Source: Caenimonas sedimenti (GTDB lineage Bacteria; Pseudomonadota; Gammaproteobacteria; Burkholderiales; Burkholderiaceae_C). From it: DNA of 64,000 nucleotides. Location: positions 62,001 to 126,000 of the forward strand of contig NZ_VOBQ01000023.1 of NCBI RefSeq assembly GCF_007833165.1, read 5' to 3'. A program made the position numbers and the translations under genes. This document shows, piece by piece, positions 35,403 through 48,000 of the stretch (positions within the stretch are counted from its first letter, which is position 1; every line of letters begins with the position of its first letter). A model generated the notes under the pieces. That model saw only the letters and a list, made by a program, of their open reading frames with translations, had not been told where the DNA came from and did no database searches.

Positions 35403-35946
35403 CGCTAGACCGGTGGTTCCGCGCGATCGAGCTTCCTATCCCATGACAACATCGCCATTGGGGCTTCCACTTCGATCTCCGGAAGCACGGCGGCATGGTC
35501 GGGTGGGCTTCCTGTGTCGCGCACGCATCGGGCAGGCCACTTCGGGCTCCGCCCCAGCACTGCGCTAAAAGGGTACCCCCTTGCCCATCTATGGCTCCGA
35601 CCAGGGCTCGACAGGGACCTGCGGATTTACAGTACCTCTGCCCTTGGGCACTGCCTGGACCGGGCAATGCCCTATGCACAAGATCACCGCGCCTTGGTCT
35701 TGCATGCGGATGACTGGTTTCGCATTTGAAGCAGACGGCGGCGTGGCCGCTCGGCGAGGCCGCGTCCGGCATTCGCCAGGCCACGCTCTCGCAATGTCGC
35801 CAGAGGCACTTGAGCCCGGGAAAGTCATCGCCAAAACGTAGTAGCGCGCAAAATACTACAGTCGAGCTGTAACAAGGCCCTTAAGTACTAGGTTTTTCGG
35901 GCGCAACGCGTAAGAATGTGTATCGGAATCCAGCGAGGGGCGCTTC
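35403..35946. other. Long intergenic region with an inverted repeat
   Basis: No gene can be supported in these 544 bases; short frames on both strands look random. TACAG-TCGAG-CTGTA (35857-35871) is a perfect inverted repeat about 75 bases before the type I exporter gene. It may be an operator or part of the promoter of the secretion locus. The base composition is less GC-rich near the right end (ACTAGGTTTTT). Confidence 0.5.
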
Positions 35947-38136
35947 GTGTTTAAGCAGGGGGGGGATCGTCCGGAAACTGGACGAGGGCCGGGGACGTTT
36001 CCCCAGGCCGATTTGTTGTGGGCGCTGGGCAGCGTGTCGGCCCTGCACCGCCGTCCCTTTTCGCCGGACATGCTGGCGCGTGAGTTCCCGGGTGTTGGCA
36101 CTGAATCCGCCCTGATCCAAGCCGCGCGCAAGCTCGGGTTCCGCACCAAAACCATTGAGGCTTCGGCCGCCCGTCTGGCCCAGTTGCCGATGCCCTTGCT
36201 GGTCGCAGTGAAAGCGCTGCCGCCCACCCCGGAGCAGACCGAACCCCCGCCGACGCTGCGCCTGGGCTTGGTCACCGCCGCCGCCAACGGCCAGCTGGTC
36301 TTCTTCGAAGCCGGCACCAACACCCCGCTGACGCTGGACCAAACCCAGCTCGACGCCCGCTTGGCCGGCCCCGCGTGGATGCTGGCCCCGGAGGTGGAAG
36401 AAGCCTCCGACGCCGATGCCGAAGAAACCCGCACCGCCGGTGTCAGCCGCCGCTTCGGCTTCAAGTGGTTTGTGCCCGAGCTGCTGCGCCACCGCAAGGT
36501 GTGGCGCGACGTGCTCTGGGCCTCGCTGGCGCTGCAGATCGTGGCGCTGGCCACGCCTCTGTTCACCCAGGCAATCGTCGACAAGGTGGTGGTGCACCGT
36601 ACGCAGAGCACCTTAATCGCCATCGGCGTGGTCATGGGCATCTTCGTCGCGTTCAACGCGGTGCTGACCTGGGGCCGGCAATACCTGGTCATGCACACCG
36701 GCAACCGCGTCGACGCCGTGCTGGGCGCGGCCGTGTGGGAGCACCTGCTGAAGCTCTCGCCCAGCTACTTCCACCACCGGCCCACGGGAGTGGTGGCCGC
36801 GCGCATGCACGCCGTGGAGAACATCCGGGAGTTCGTCTCGGGCGCCGCGGTCAGCCTGGTGCTGGACCTGCCCTTCCTGGTGATCTGCCTGGGCGTGATG
36901 TTCTGGTACAGCGTGACGCTCACGCTGATCTGCCTGGGCATCCTCGCCATCATCGCCATTGCCAGCCTGGTCATGGCGCCCATCTTCCAGAAGCAGCTGA
37001 ATGACCAGTTCCTGCTGGGCGCGCGCAACCAGGCCTTCATCACCGAACACATTGCCGGCTTCGAGACGGTGAAGACGCTGCAGATGGAGCCGCAGCTGCG
37101 CCAGCGCTACAGCGGCTATCTGGCCACATTCCTCGCCAGCGGTTTCAGAACGAAGCAGATCGGCAACACCTACAACACCTTCGCCCAGGCGATGGAGCAG
37201 GCGCTGACGCTGTTGATTTTGATCGTGGGCGCCTGGACGGTGATGACCGACCCGCGCTTCACCGTGGGCATGCTGGTGGCCTTCCAGATGTTCGCCGGCA
37301 AACTGAGCCAGCCGGTGCTGCGCATCGTGGGGCTGTGGACGCAGTTCCAGCAGGCCAGCCTGAGTGTGAAGCGACTGGGTGACGTGATGAACGCGCCCGT
37401 GGAGCCTTACAGCCTGATGCCGCAGCGGCAGAACGACGGGAAGGGGCTGTTGGAGATCGAAGGCTTGGGCTTCCGTTACGGCGAGGACCGGCCCATGCTG
37501 TACAGCCGTCTGGACCTGCGGCTGGAGCCGGGGCACACCGTAGCCATCATGGGGCCGAGCGGGACGGGCAAGAGCACGTTGGCCAAGTTGCTACTGGGCT
37601 TCTACCCACCGACTCAGGGCAGCATCAAGATCGATGGGATCGACATCCGCAACTACAGCGCCAATGAATTGCGGGCGTGGTTCGGTGTGGTGCCGCAGGA
37701 GACGATTCTGTTCAGCGGGACGATCCTGGCGAACCTGCAGGCAGGGAATCCGAACGCGACATTTGATCAGGTGGCGATCGCCTGCCAGATGGCGGGCGTA
37801 CATGAAGTCATCGAGGCATTGCCGCAGGGGTATCAGACAGAAATTGGAGAACGAGGGGTGGGCTTGTCCGGCGGGCAGAAGCAGCGGCTGGCGATTGCCC
37901 GGGCGTTGCTGAAGCAGCCGCGGATTCTGATCTTCGATGAGGCGACCAGCGCGCTGGACGCGGAGACGGCGGAAGGGTTCGAAAAAACGATCAACCAGCT
38001 CAAGGGGAAGGTGACGATGATTTTCATTTCGCACGCGTTGCCGCGTAGCTTGAAAGTAGATGCAGTGCTGAGGATCGGCCCTGGAGACGCACACCAGTTC
38101 CAACTAATTCAACACGACTCTGGCAGAAAAGCCTAA
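35947..38136 (+). CDS. Type I secretion ABC exporter with C39-like domain
   Basis: This 729-residue inner-membrane ATPase of the HlyB/LapB kind exports RTX proteins directly out of the cell. The N-terminal 130 residues form a C39-peptidase-like domain without the catalytic cysteine (ADLLWALGSVSALHRR), typical of exporters of uncleaved substrates. Membrane segments lie at about 195-460. The ATPase domain has Walker A MGPSGTGKST near residue 536, signature LSGGQKQRLAIARAL near 640, Walker B ILIFDEATSALD and the H-loop FISHALP. The start is GTG at 35947 after GCGAGGGGCG. The giant RTX protein and the HlyD-type adaptor downstream are the obvious partners. Confidence 0.94.
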   Translation: MFKQGGDRPETGRGPGTFPQADLLWALGSVSALHRRPFSPDMLAREFPGVGTESALIQAARKLGFRTKTIEASAARLAQLPMPLLVAVKALPPTPEQTEPPPTLRLGLVTAAANGQLVFFEAGTNTPLTLDQTQLDARLAGPAWMLAPEVEEASDADAEETRTAGVSRRFGFKWFVPELLRHRKVWRDVLWASLALQIVALATPLFTQAIVDKVVVHRTQSTLIAIGVVMGIFVAFNAVLTWGRQYLVMHTGNRVDAVLGAAVWEHLLKLSPSYFHHRPTGVVAARMHAVENIREFVSGAAVSLVLDLPFLVICLGVMFWYSVTLTLICLGILAIIAIASLVMAPIFQKQLNDQFLLGARNQAFITEHIAGFETVKTLQMEPQLRQRYSGYLATFLASGFRTKQIGNTYNTFAQAMEQALTLLILIVGAWTVMTDPRFTVGMLVAFQMFAGKLSQPVLRIVGLWTQFQQASLSVKRLGDVMNAPVEPYSLMPQRQNDGKGLLEIEGLGFRYGEDRPMLYSRLDLRLEPGHTVAIMGPSGTGKSTLAKLLLGFYPPTQGSIKIDGIDIRNYSANELRAWFGVVPQETILFSGTILANLQAGNPNATFDQVAIACQMAGVHEVIEALPQGYQTEIGERGVGLSGGQKQRLAIARALLKQPRILIFDEATSALDAETAEGFEKTINQLKGKVTMIFISHALPRSLKVDAVLRIGPGDAHQFQLIQHDSGRKA

Positions 38137-38162
38137 ACCCTCGTGAACATAGAGATTTGACT

Positions 38163-39059
38163 ATGCGCACCTACCTCAAGCCAAATGTTTTGCTTGCGCT
38201 CATTCCGCGATCGTTTCGCCGACCCATCAGGTGGTTTTTCGCGATCACGATTTTGTCGACAGCCCCAATGTTCGCCTCAGGACAGCCCTCCAACATGAAC
38301 GCCCAACGACATGCGCCTTTCGACCCAGAGAAATGCACTTCGGGTGACAAGCGATACGTCTACTGGGCGGCACGCGACAAGGTCTTTCGGTTCTTGTACC
38401 GCGCGGATATTCCCCTATATCCGAGAACTGGCCGCAACGGAGAGAACGGAATCCCCATTCCAGGCTACATGAATGTGCCCCCGGCTCCCATGCCACAAGA
38501 GCCCGAGGGCTGCTTTGGAAATCCTCTTCGTGGTGGTAGCGTGCCATACATGAGGGCGTTCACCGAAGAGTCGTTCCGGCGTCTAGTTGGCCGACCCCTG
38601 AATATCAGCAGTGATGCCGCTTGGGTGCATGGCCACTTTGCGATGTCAGATCACCACTTGCGGGATTCACGCGAACGCAGCTATCGCCTGCGCTTCGAAA
38701 AACAGACCCAGTGCCGCACTCTGGACGCCGATATCACTGAATGTCTTCTACAGAGAGGGTCATTTGACAACTATCGCCTGAGCAGGGCGTTGAAAATTCC
38801 TGGTTCTCTTCTATATCCAGCAAAAACAAGCGTGACGGATCTGCATTTGCTTCTAAGGAGCGATATCGCCTCCCAAGTTGATCCAAGTATAAATGGGCAG
38901 GTTGTACAGAGTGAAGTTGATCTTCTCGGCGCAGTTCGACTGCTCAACTCGTTCCGGATTTTTCCAAACGAGATCAAGCACATAGCTCCTTTCCTCAAAG
39001 GGCAAATTGACCGCATCCACGCTGCATACGTTCCGTCGTACCTCTGGACAAGAAAGTAA
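38163..39059 (+). CDS. Exported hypothetical protein inside the type I secretion locus
   Basis: This 298-residue protein is not recognised. The N-terminus has basic residues followed by a hydrophobic stretch (WFFAITILSTAPMFASG), a signal peptide or membrane anchor. The mature part has several cysteines (EKCTSGDKRYVYW, EGCFGNPLRG, QTQCRTLDADITECLLQ), so disulfides are likely. It starts about 26 bases after the exporter stop and ends 12 bases before the RTX gene, so it is part of the operon. The codon use is visibly less GC-rich than in its neighbours. It could modify, hold or assist the secreted giant protein; this is inference from position. Confidence 0.75.
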   Translation: MRTYLKPNVLLALIPRSFRRPIRWFFAITILSTAPMFASGQPSNMNAQRHAPFDPEKCTSGDKRYVYWAARDKVFRFLYRADIPLYPRTGRNGENGIPIPGYMNVPPAPMPQEPEGCFGNPLRGGSVPYMRAFTEESFRRLVGRPLNISSDAAWVHGHFAMSDHHLRDSRERSYRLRFEKQTQCRTLDADITECLLQRGSFDNYRLSRALKIPGSLLYPAKTSVTDLHLLLRSDIASQVDPSINGQVVQSEVDLLGAVRLLNSFRIFPNEIKHIAPFLKGQIDRIHAAYVPSYLWTRK

Positions 39060-39070
39060 AGAGCCAAACA

Positions 39071-42000
39071 ATGACCAAGACTGTCTCGTACGCTCGAGGT
39101 GAAGGGGGCTACACCTTCACGGTCGCTGAGTTGGCAACTCTGGCGGCGCTTCGCGATGAGCTGAGCGATGCACTGGACTCTTCCCGCCTATACGAGCTGG
39201 GCCTGGGAGGCGACGGATACCGAGCGATATTGGAGATGATCAGCGAAGAGAACAGTGCAGGAGTAAAGCAGCCCAAGGAAGGCGTGGTCCCGAATGTCTG
39301 GGCCTGGATTCGGGGAGCAGAAGGAGTAAACGCTGGGGTCGGATTCGCCGCGGAGTTCATTCGGCAATACACAAGCATTCAATTTGATCTGCGAGACTTG
39401 CCGGAGAGAGAGGTTACCGTCGATCAACTGGGCAGTCTTGCCTCCAATCAGATCGCTCTGAACTTGTTAACGGACATTACTGCGACGGGGAATCTTCCAG
39501 CGATCAGCGGCCTCGGCGCGATTGACGCTGGAGCCGCCGCGAGCGGCGTGTTCAGGCACGTCACCGAGGAGTATGCGCCTTGGGCCGGGACGCTGCTGTT
39601 TCCGTTCTTGGGGGAACCGAGCTTCTATAGAGACTTGCTACTCGAGGACGAGCAGGTAATAGCGAATATTCCTATCATTGGAGAGAACGGAGCAACCCAA
39701 AGCAAACTGGCTAAGTACGCAACTGGCACATACGATCTCGTGGCGTCGTTGCAGGCTGCCGAAATGGCTGGTATTCTGGCCGCAAGGGCTAATCCGGGAG
39801 AAGCATTTCAGAATCTCTTAAGTCCTGTCGGAGCGACGCACACTGACCAATCGGAAATGATCAGCCAGACGAATGACTGGTTCAACGATTACTACCAGCT
39901 GACAGGCTCTGACGTATACCGGGTCGGAAGTGACGCAGCCCTCAACCCCGGGTGGAGGGCGGCATCTGATCGCTACGACTACTTTGTAGGCAGCTACAAC
40001 GACGATATTGATCTACGCGCCCGTCCGTTATTCTCTCGACCAGTGTTCTTTGACTTCCTTGACGATGCAGTCATGAACGGTGGGAGCGGAGACGATCGAA
40101 TCTATGGTGGCGATGGGGACGACTTACTCGACGGGGATCAAGGGAACGATAGAGTCTTCGGTGGGCACGGATCAGATTTTCTGTTTGGTGGGGACGGCGA
40201 TGATCTATTAGACGGCGGCGCCGGAAACGACTTCCTAAGAGGCAAGTCTACTCAGCCTTCGGCCGCCCACCCGGCAACGGACTACGACGTATACATAGTT
40301 GGCAACGGAATTGACACCGTTCGCGATGACGCCACCGGCGAAGGCGCTGTGCGAACAAGTGACCACTACGTCTTCACTGGGGGCCGCGGAGCCTCAGCCA
40401 ACACCTGGATCTCCTCTGACGGCCGCGCCATCTATGCCCGTAGTGGCAGTACCCTGGTTGTCACCAGGGACGCAGACAACGCCAACCGGACGCTGATCGA
40501 GGACTTCGACTTCGAGATGGCGCGTACGGGCACTTACCTCGGCATCCACCTCGATGACAGTGAGGAACGACCGCGCCCACCGATTCCGCCCCAGCCCAGT
40601 CGCGATGTCCCGAGCACCACCATCATCGACGACATCATCCGAGCTCTTGGATGGGTCCGTCCCGGCGACCCGCTCGTGCTGGACCTGGACGGCGACGGGG
40701 TGGAACTGACCAGCGGGAACGACACCGTCCTCTTCGACGGCAACGCCGACCAGCTCAAGACCGGCAGCCAGTGGGTCAAACCCGACGATGGCTTTCTCGC
40801 GCGAGACATCGACGGCAATGGCACCATTGACACCGGCCGAGAACTCTTCGGCGATGGCACGAAGCTGCCCAATGGCAGCACCGCCAGCCACGGCTTCATG
40901 GCCCTGCGCGCGCTGGACAGCCATGGAGACGATCTGCGGATCACGTCAAGCGACGCAAGTTTCGCCGAACTGCGCGTGTGGCAGGACGCCAATCAGGACG
41001 GTCAAGCCCAGGCCGGAGAACTGAAGTCACTCGATGAGTTGAGCATCACCGGGATCAGCCTGACCTATGACACACAGGGCAGGTCCACCTTCATCCAAGA
41101 CGGCGCCTCCAAGGAAGTGCGCAATGTCAATCTCGCCGGCACCCCCTTCCGTCGCGAGTTTACGGACAACATACCCATCAGCGAAACCGCGGCGGAAATG
41201 CCTGAGATGGGCGGCTCCGGCGTGGTGCGCGATTTGCGCGAAGCCATGAGTCTGGGCAACGGAAAGGCTGAGGCGCTGCAAGCGCAAGTGAACGCATTCA
41301 ATGCCGCCGGTACGGCACAGGGTCGCCAAACGCTGCTGGACTCAGTGATCAATACTTGGGCGGCGACGTCGGCGCGCGTCGCGCATGGGCGCAGCGGCCA
41401 TGCGGGCGAGCGGCTGCAGTTCATCTACGACAGTACCGAGCTCACCACCAGCCTGTTCGAGAGCCATTTCGGGGCCCAACTGGACGCGGCCGGGGTGGAC
41501 TGGCGCGCCATGCAGACCGCATCGGGGCAACCCAACGTCAGCCTGTTGATGCCCATCATGCGGGAGCTGGGAATCATCCGGGGCGAACGTGAACTGATCT
41601 ACGTCGGCCAGAACGAGATCTGGTATCAAGACATTGCTTGGCGCTACGACGCAGCCGACATGTTCTTCATGCATGGCGGCGAATTGGGCCGTCGCGCGGG
41701 CGTACTGGAGCGCTTCACTGGCTTGTCTGTCCTTGACAATGTCTTTTTCGTCCAGCCGAAGCAATACGACCCCTGGAACGGCACCGTGGTGGCGCAGATC
41801 CAGATTCCACCGGTGCCCGCCGTCCACTTAAACAGGGCGTACGACACCCTACAGGAAGATGTCTACAGGACTCTGTACCAGCAGACCGCGGGTGCGAGAT
41901 ATCTGCAGGACGTGAGTATCGAGGCGGACGAAAGCGGCATTCGCATGAACCTCGCAAGCCTGCATGCGGCCTTCGACGCGGAGGCGCAGAGCAATCCAGC

Positions 42001-45000
42001 GCAGGCTGCCGTGAACCTGGCCGAATTCACCCGCTTCATGCAAGGCGTCGGGCTGGAGGCCTGGGGTGGCTGGGACGGCGCGGCCCGGCTGGCGGACTTG
42101 CTGCAGGGAGTTTCTCTCAACGCTGAGCAGGAGGCCGCGCTCGCACGCGTGGGCTACAGCTATGGCGGCGCAACCTGGGGCAAGTCCGAGGGGCTGATTG
42201 GCGGAGCCGGTGACGACGTCATTCTTGGCCGCGACGGCAACGACGTGCTGATCGGCGGGGCAGGCGCGGACACCCTGGCCGGCGGCACCGGAGACGACCA
42301 ACTGGTTGGGGGTGCGGGCAGCGACACCCTGTACGGCGAGCACGGGAGCGATGCCTACTTCTGGGGCCGCGGGGACGGCAACGACGCCATTGTCGACAAC
42401 GATCACTACTACGATGCCGCCGGCAGAAGCACGGTGATCCTACGAGGGCTGAACCCGCAGGATGTAGCCCCGTCACTTCCCGACCACCGCGACTACGACG
42501 TGGTGCGCCTGACGATCCGTGACACCGGGGAGACGCTGGACGTGCGGTCCGGCGCGGTCCCCACGACCTTCGTCTTCGCCGACGGCACGCACTGGGACCG
42601 CGAGGACGCCATGCGCCGCATGACCTCACTGCCCACGGACGGCGACGACGTGCTGGTGGGCACCCACCTGGACGACCTGACCGAGCGCTTGGCCGGTGGA
42701 CTGGGCAACGACCTGATCGTCGGCAACAAGGGCCCCGACACGATGGAGGGAGGCGCCGGAGACGACACGCTTTGGGGCTCCAGCCGTGCGACTGACACGG
42801 ACGAACCCATTTCGGCGAGGAACGACCCCGACCTCTACCTCTTCGGCCGCGGCGATGGCCGCGACACCATTGTCGACATCGACACAGGAACCTCCGAGGA
42901 CGTGCTGCGCTTCAAGCAAGGCATCACGCCGGGCGACCTGGTCCTGACGCAACGCGGCAAGCATCTGGTGGTGCGCATCAAAGACACGGACGACCGAGTC
43001 ACCATCCACAACTTCTTCGGCTTGTACGCACACGAATCGACCGTCCTGACGCGCCTGTACGCCATCGAACGCTTCGAGTTCGCCGACGGAAGTTCATGGG
43101 ACCTGGATCAGATCGCGCGCACCGCCTGGAGCGGCACCGAGCAGGCGGACGAAATCCAGGGCGACCTCCAGGACAACCTGCTCGAAGGCCGCGGCGGCGA
43201 CGACCTGCTGACAGGCGACCACGGCAACGACACGCTGCGCGGCGGGACGGGCAACGACCGCCTGTTTGGTGACGAGGGCGACGACGACCTGGACGCAGGC
43301 GCCGGCAACGACGTGATCGAAGCAGGCCGGGGCGCGGACATCATCCGCTTTGGCCGCGGCGACGGAAGCGACACGCTGGTCTTCGACGGCGACTGGGGCG
43401 TCTTGCAGGTGCGAAATGCGGAGGTTCTGGCCCGCCAGGTTTCCCGTGGCAACAACGTGCTGCAGCTGAAAGATGGCGTCGCCCCTGGCGACGTGCAACT
43501 GGTGCGAGACGGCGCCGACCTGCGTGTTGTCATCAAGGACACGCAGGACAGCTTCACCATCCAGCAGTTCGCGGTTGGCGCAGGCGGCGAGACCGCGCCG
43601 CAGGCGCAGCAGTTCAGCGTCAAGGAAATCCGCTTTGCCGACGGTACCGTCTGGGAACCGGCGGAGATGCTCAGCCGCAGCCTGCTCGGGGGGACCGGCG
43701 CGGACACCCTGGCGGGGTACTCGGCCGATGAAGTGATCGACGGGGGTGCCGGCGATGACGTGATCGCCGGCGCGATCGGCACGGACACCATCCGCTTTGG
43801 CCGCGGGGATGGCCGGGACCGCGTGCTGGCGTCGCACCTGGAAGGTAGCTTCGCCCTGGAGTTCAAGGAGGGCGTCACGGCTGCCGACGTGCAGGTTCGC
43901 CGAGTGGGGCAGGCGGCCGTGTTCACCATCCTCGACACGCAGGACGCCATCGTCTTTGAGGCGCCCTATCGCGCGGGCGTCGAAGGCTTCGGCCTGATCC
44001 GAGAGGTCAGGTTCCACGACGGGCTGGTCTGGTCGCTGAATGATGTGCATGCCAAGGCGATCGCATTCACCAGCGGGAACGACCGCATCGCCAGCGTGCT
44101 GAACCCGGCCACCCTGCAAGGCGGTCTGGGCGACGATTCGCTGCACGGCGGGTATGAGGACACCGTTTTCCTGTTCAATCGAGGCGACGGCCGGGACACC
44201 ATCACCGACGAAGGCGGGCGGAACACACTGCGCTTCGGTGAGGGCATCGTGGCGCAGGACTTGGCGGTCACGCTGGATGAAGGCGCGCTAATCATCAGCC
44301 TGGCGGGGACCGAGGACGAGATTCGCATCCGGGCGAACAGCATTGAAACCTTCGAGGTGGGCGGCGTTGCACTTTCCTACAACGACATTCTGGGTCTGGT
44401 GACCACCGAGGAAGAGGAGGTGTTGCTGGGGTCGGAGGACGACGACATCCTCAGCGGCACGCACAAGGCGAGCAGCATCACCGGCTTCGGCGGAAACGAC
44501 TTGCTCCAAGGCAACGAAGGCCGCGACACGCTGGAGGCAGGCGCTGGGCATGACACGCTGGAAGGCGGCCTGGGCGACGACGACCTGCGTGGCGGCGATG
44601 GCGACGACCGTCTGGACGGAGGTGAAGGCGCCGATTGGCTGGCGGCCGGCGACGGCGACGACATGCTTCTGGGCGGCACGGGCGCCGACACGCTTGAAGG
44701 CGCCCTGGGTGGCGATACGCTGGAAGGCGGCGCGGGCCGCGACCTGATCCGCCCGGGCGGTGGGGATGACGTGATCCGTTACGAGCGCGGCGGCGCCCTC
44801 GATACGGTGGAACTGGCAGCCGAAGGCTCCGCCGTGGTCGAACTAGGCGAGAGCTTGTTGATCGCGGACTTGTCAGTGCAGTGGGTCCACAACCACGGCG
44901 ACAGCTTCATGGTGGTCGGGTTCGGCCAGAACGATGCGCTGCGCGTGGTGCTTCCCACGGGGATCACGATCGACTCCGATCCGCCGCCGGACTTCAGCCT

Positions 45001-48000
45001 TCGGTTCGCCAATGGCAATGTGCTGACGTTCTCGCAGCTGCGCGATCTGGCTGACCCCCAGGACACCGAAGCTCTGATCATGGGTACGCAGGCGGACGAT
45101 GTCATTCACGCCAATTCCTATGACATCGTCCGTGGACGCGACAACGACGACGAGATTCGCAGTGACGGCTTGCTCGCAGGCGATGCCGGCAATGACACGC
45201 TTGAGGGCTTCTTCGGCTCCGTGTTGATCGGAGGCACGGGCGACGACACCTTGGTGCCCCGCGTCGGCGGCGCCTACCTCTACAACCGCGGTGACGGTCG
45301 GGACCGGATCGGCAACGTGCAAGTGCACGAGTCGTACGCCGCAACGCCGTTTGCCGCGCTCAGCTTTGGCGGCGGCATCGCGGTGGACAGCATCGACGTG
45401 GCCTTCGATCCGGCCAGCGGCGAGTTGGTCTTCTCGTTCAGTGATTCGCCAGAGGATGAAATGCGCCTCGCGTGGGCCAATCCCGAGACGGGTGAAATTG
45501 ACGGAGGAGCGATTCGCTACGTGCAGATCATCGAGGAGGGCGCGGTCCGCCAGTTCGACCTCCACAAGATCCTGGGTGACGGCGGCTTCGCCGTGCGGGC
45601 GCTCGCGGTACCGGGGGCTGGCGCGGCGCTGTTCGCGGCCCATTCCGAGTCGGAGATTGACGGACCGTCGCCCCTGCTGGGCGGCCATGCCGCGATGGCA
45701 TATGCCCTGACTGGCGACTGGCAAGGCGGCATGGCCCAGACGCCGGGAGAGATCAACGGCGGACAGCTGTCGCTGGGCACCCGCGCGGGCGAGCTGCTCT
45801 CGGCTGGGGATCAGGGTGCAACGCTGATGGCGGGAGCCGGTGCGGACACGCTGGCAGGCGGCGCGGACGCCGACTACCTCGACGGCGGTAGCGGAGCCGA
45901 CTTGCTCCAGGGCGGCGAGGGCGATGACGTGCTCATGGGAGGCAAGGGCGACGACCGGCTGGTCGCCGGCAAAGGAAACGACCTGGCCATCGGCGGTGGA
46001 GGCAGCGACGTCTATGTCTACGCCCGCAACGATGGCCACTTGCGCATCGATCGCGAGTTCAAGCACGCCGGGGAGGGATACTTCGACGGCCTCGTTCCCC
46101 GCTTCGACGCGGCGACCGGCTTCTCGGAGGCTGAGCGGGAAGCGCCCGCTGAGGAGGGGGAAGAGCCGTCTTGGCAGCCGGACAGCGGCACTCTGGAGTT
46201 CGGTGCAGGCATCACGCTGGCCGATCTGGGTTTCTCCAGGGTCGGCGATGACCTGGTCATTGAGGTCGGCGGCGCGGACGGCGACCGCATCGTCTTGGAC
46301 GGCTACGACGACAACGCGCCAGCCAAGAATCGCGTGGTTCAGCGGCTGGTGTTTCAGGGGCAGGAGGCCGTCAGTCTCGGTGAGCTGATGAACTCCGGTG
46401 AGGTGGTGGTGGTCCAGCCGCCGCGCAGCAGTTTCCTCATCGGTGATGGCGAGATCGTTGGAACCGAGCATTCAGATGCCTTCCTTGGAACGCAAGGCAA
46501 CCAGCGATGGCTCGGGAAAGGCGGAGATGACGCCTATTTCCTGAATGGCCAGGACGACGGCGTGAAGACCATCGTCGACAGCAGCGACGACTTCAACACC
46601 ATTGTTGTGGAGTTGGACGAGCTGCCGGAACTGGTGATCGCCGACGGCCTCGCGTCCTTGACATTCGGGCCGGGCTCCACGGCCTTGCTGGAAGGCTGGG
46701 ACGGCGTCGTCATTGAAACTTCGCCCATTCAAGAGATCGAGTCCATCGCCGGCGAATGGACGTTGACGATGGAGGAACTCTTCAACCGGTCGCGCACCAT
46801 CCTCGGCTCCGTCAACGACGACAGGCTGGGTGGCGGCGCGGGAGACGACCGGATCGAGGGCCTGGAGGGCGACGACTGGATGTCGGGCGGCGGCGGTGCC
46901 GACACCTATGTCGTGGGCGCGGGCAGTGGCCACGATCGCCTGGAGGATGCGGCAACGCCGGGACAGGACAACACGCTCGTCATCAACGCCTCTCTGGACA
47001 GCGTGGACGTCGGTGTCGGCGCAACGGGTGAATTGGAGATCCGGATCGGGCAGGACAGCAGTGTCACTCTTGGCGGGTCCGATCGCAACGACCCCCTGGG
47101 GAGTTCCAGCATCAGCTTCATCCGGTTCACCGACACTGGAACCGTCCTGACGTGGGCGGACTTGGTCGAACAACGGGGGTTGATCACCCGCGGGACCGCC
47201 GGCGACGACACCCTGCTGGCGACGCCGCTGCATGACGAGGTCTACGGCTCGGACGGCAACGACCTGTTCGAGGCCAGTACGGGTGGCGACAAGCTGGTGG
47301 GTGGCGCGGGCAACGACAGCTACACCTACCGGCGGGGCGACGGGCATGTCCTGATCGAGGACGAGGCGTATCACCTGTCCGGCAACAGCTTGCGGTTCGG
47401 CGAGGGCATCACGCTCGAATCGCTCGCCCGCAAGCTGCGCTTTGTCAGCGGCGGGGATTCGTCGTCCAGCACGTTCCAGATCGTGTTCGGCGATGACTTC
47501 GAGGATGTCCTGGAGATCACAGGCTTCGACCGCCTGAACCCGGAGTCTGGCCAGCAGGGGGTGGACACTTTCCTCTTCGCGGACGGCAGCTCCGTGAGTT
47601 GGGCGGAGCTGGTCCAGCAGGTGTTCGTTGTCGAAGGAGACGAAGAATCCAACACGCTGCTGGGCACCGGCGTGAGCGACCGGCTCTATGGCTACGACGG
47701 CGAGGATTCCCTCATCGCGGAGAGTGGGGATGACGTGCTCACGGGCGGTGCGGCAGACGACTCGCTGGAGGGTGGGGACGGACAGGACAACTACGTCTTC
47801 AACGCTGGCGACGGCGATGACGAGATCATCGACGCCAGCACGCGCAACACCATCACCTTCGGGGAAGGCATCACGCGCGAAAGCGTTTCAGTCACGGAGG
47901 TGCGTGAGGCGGACAGGCTGGGCTACCTGGTGGCGTATGGCTTCCAGGGTGACACCATCTTCATCCACTCCACCGATGGAACAGAACTGCCGCTGAGCGC

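Noticed and set aside
40394..45105. Many minus-strand frames of 100-530 codons inside the giant RTX gene
   Set aside because: The repeated GGC/GAC codons of RTX repeats leave few stops in the other frames. None has a domain or ribosome site.
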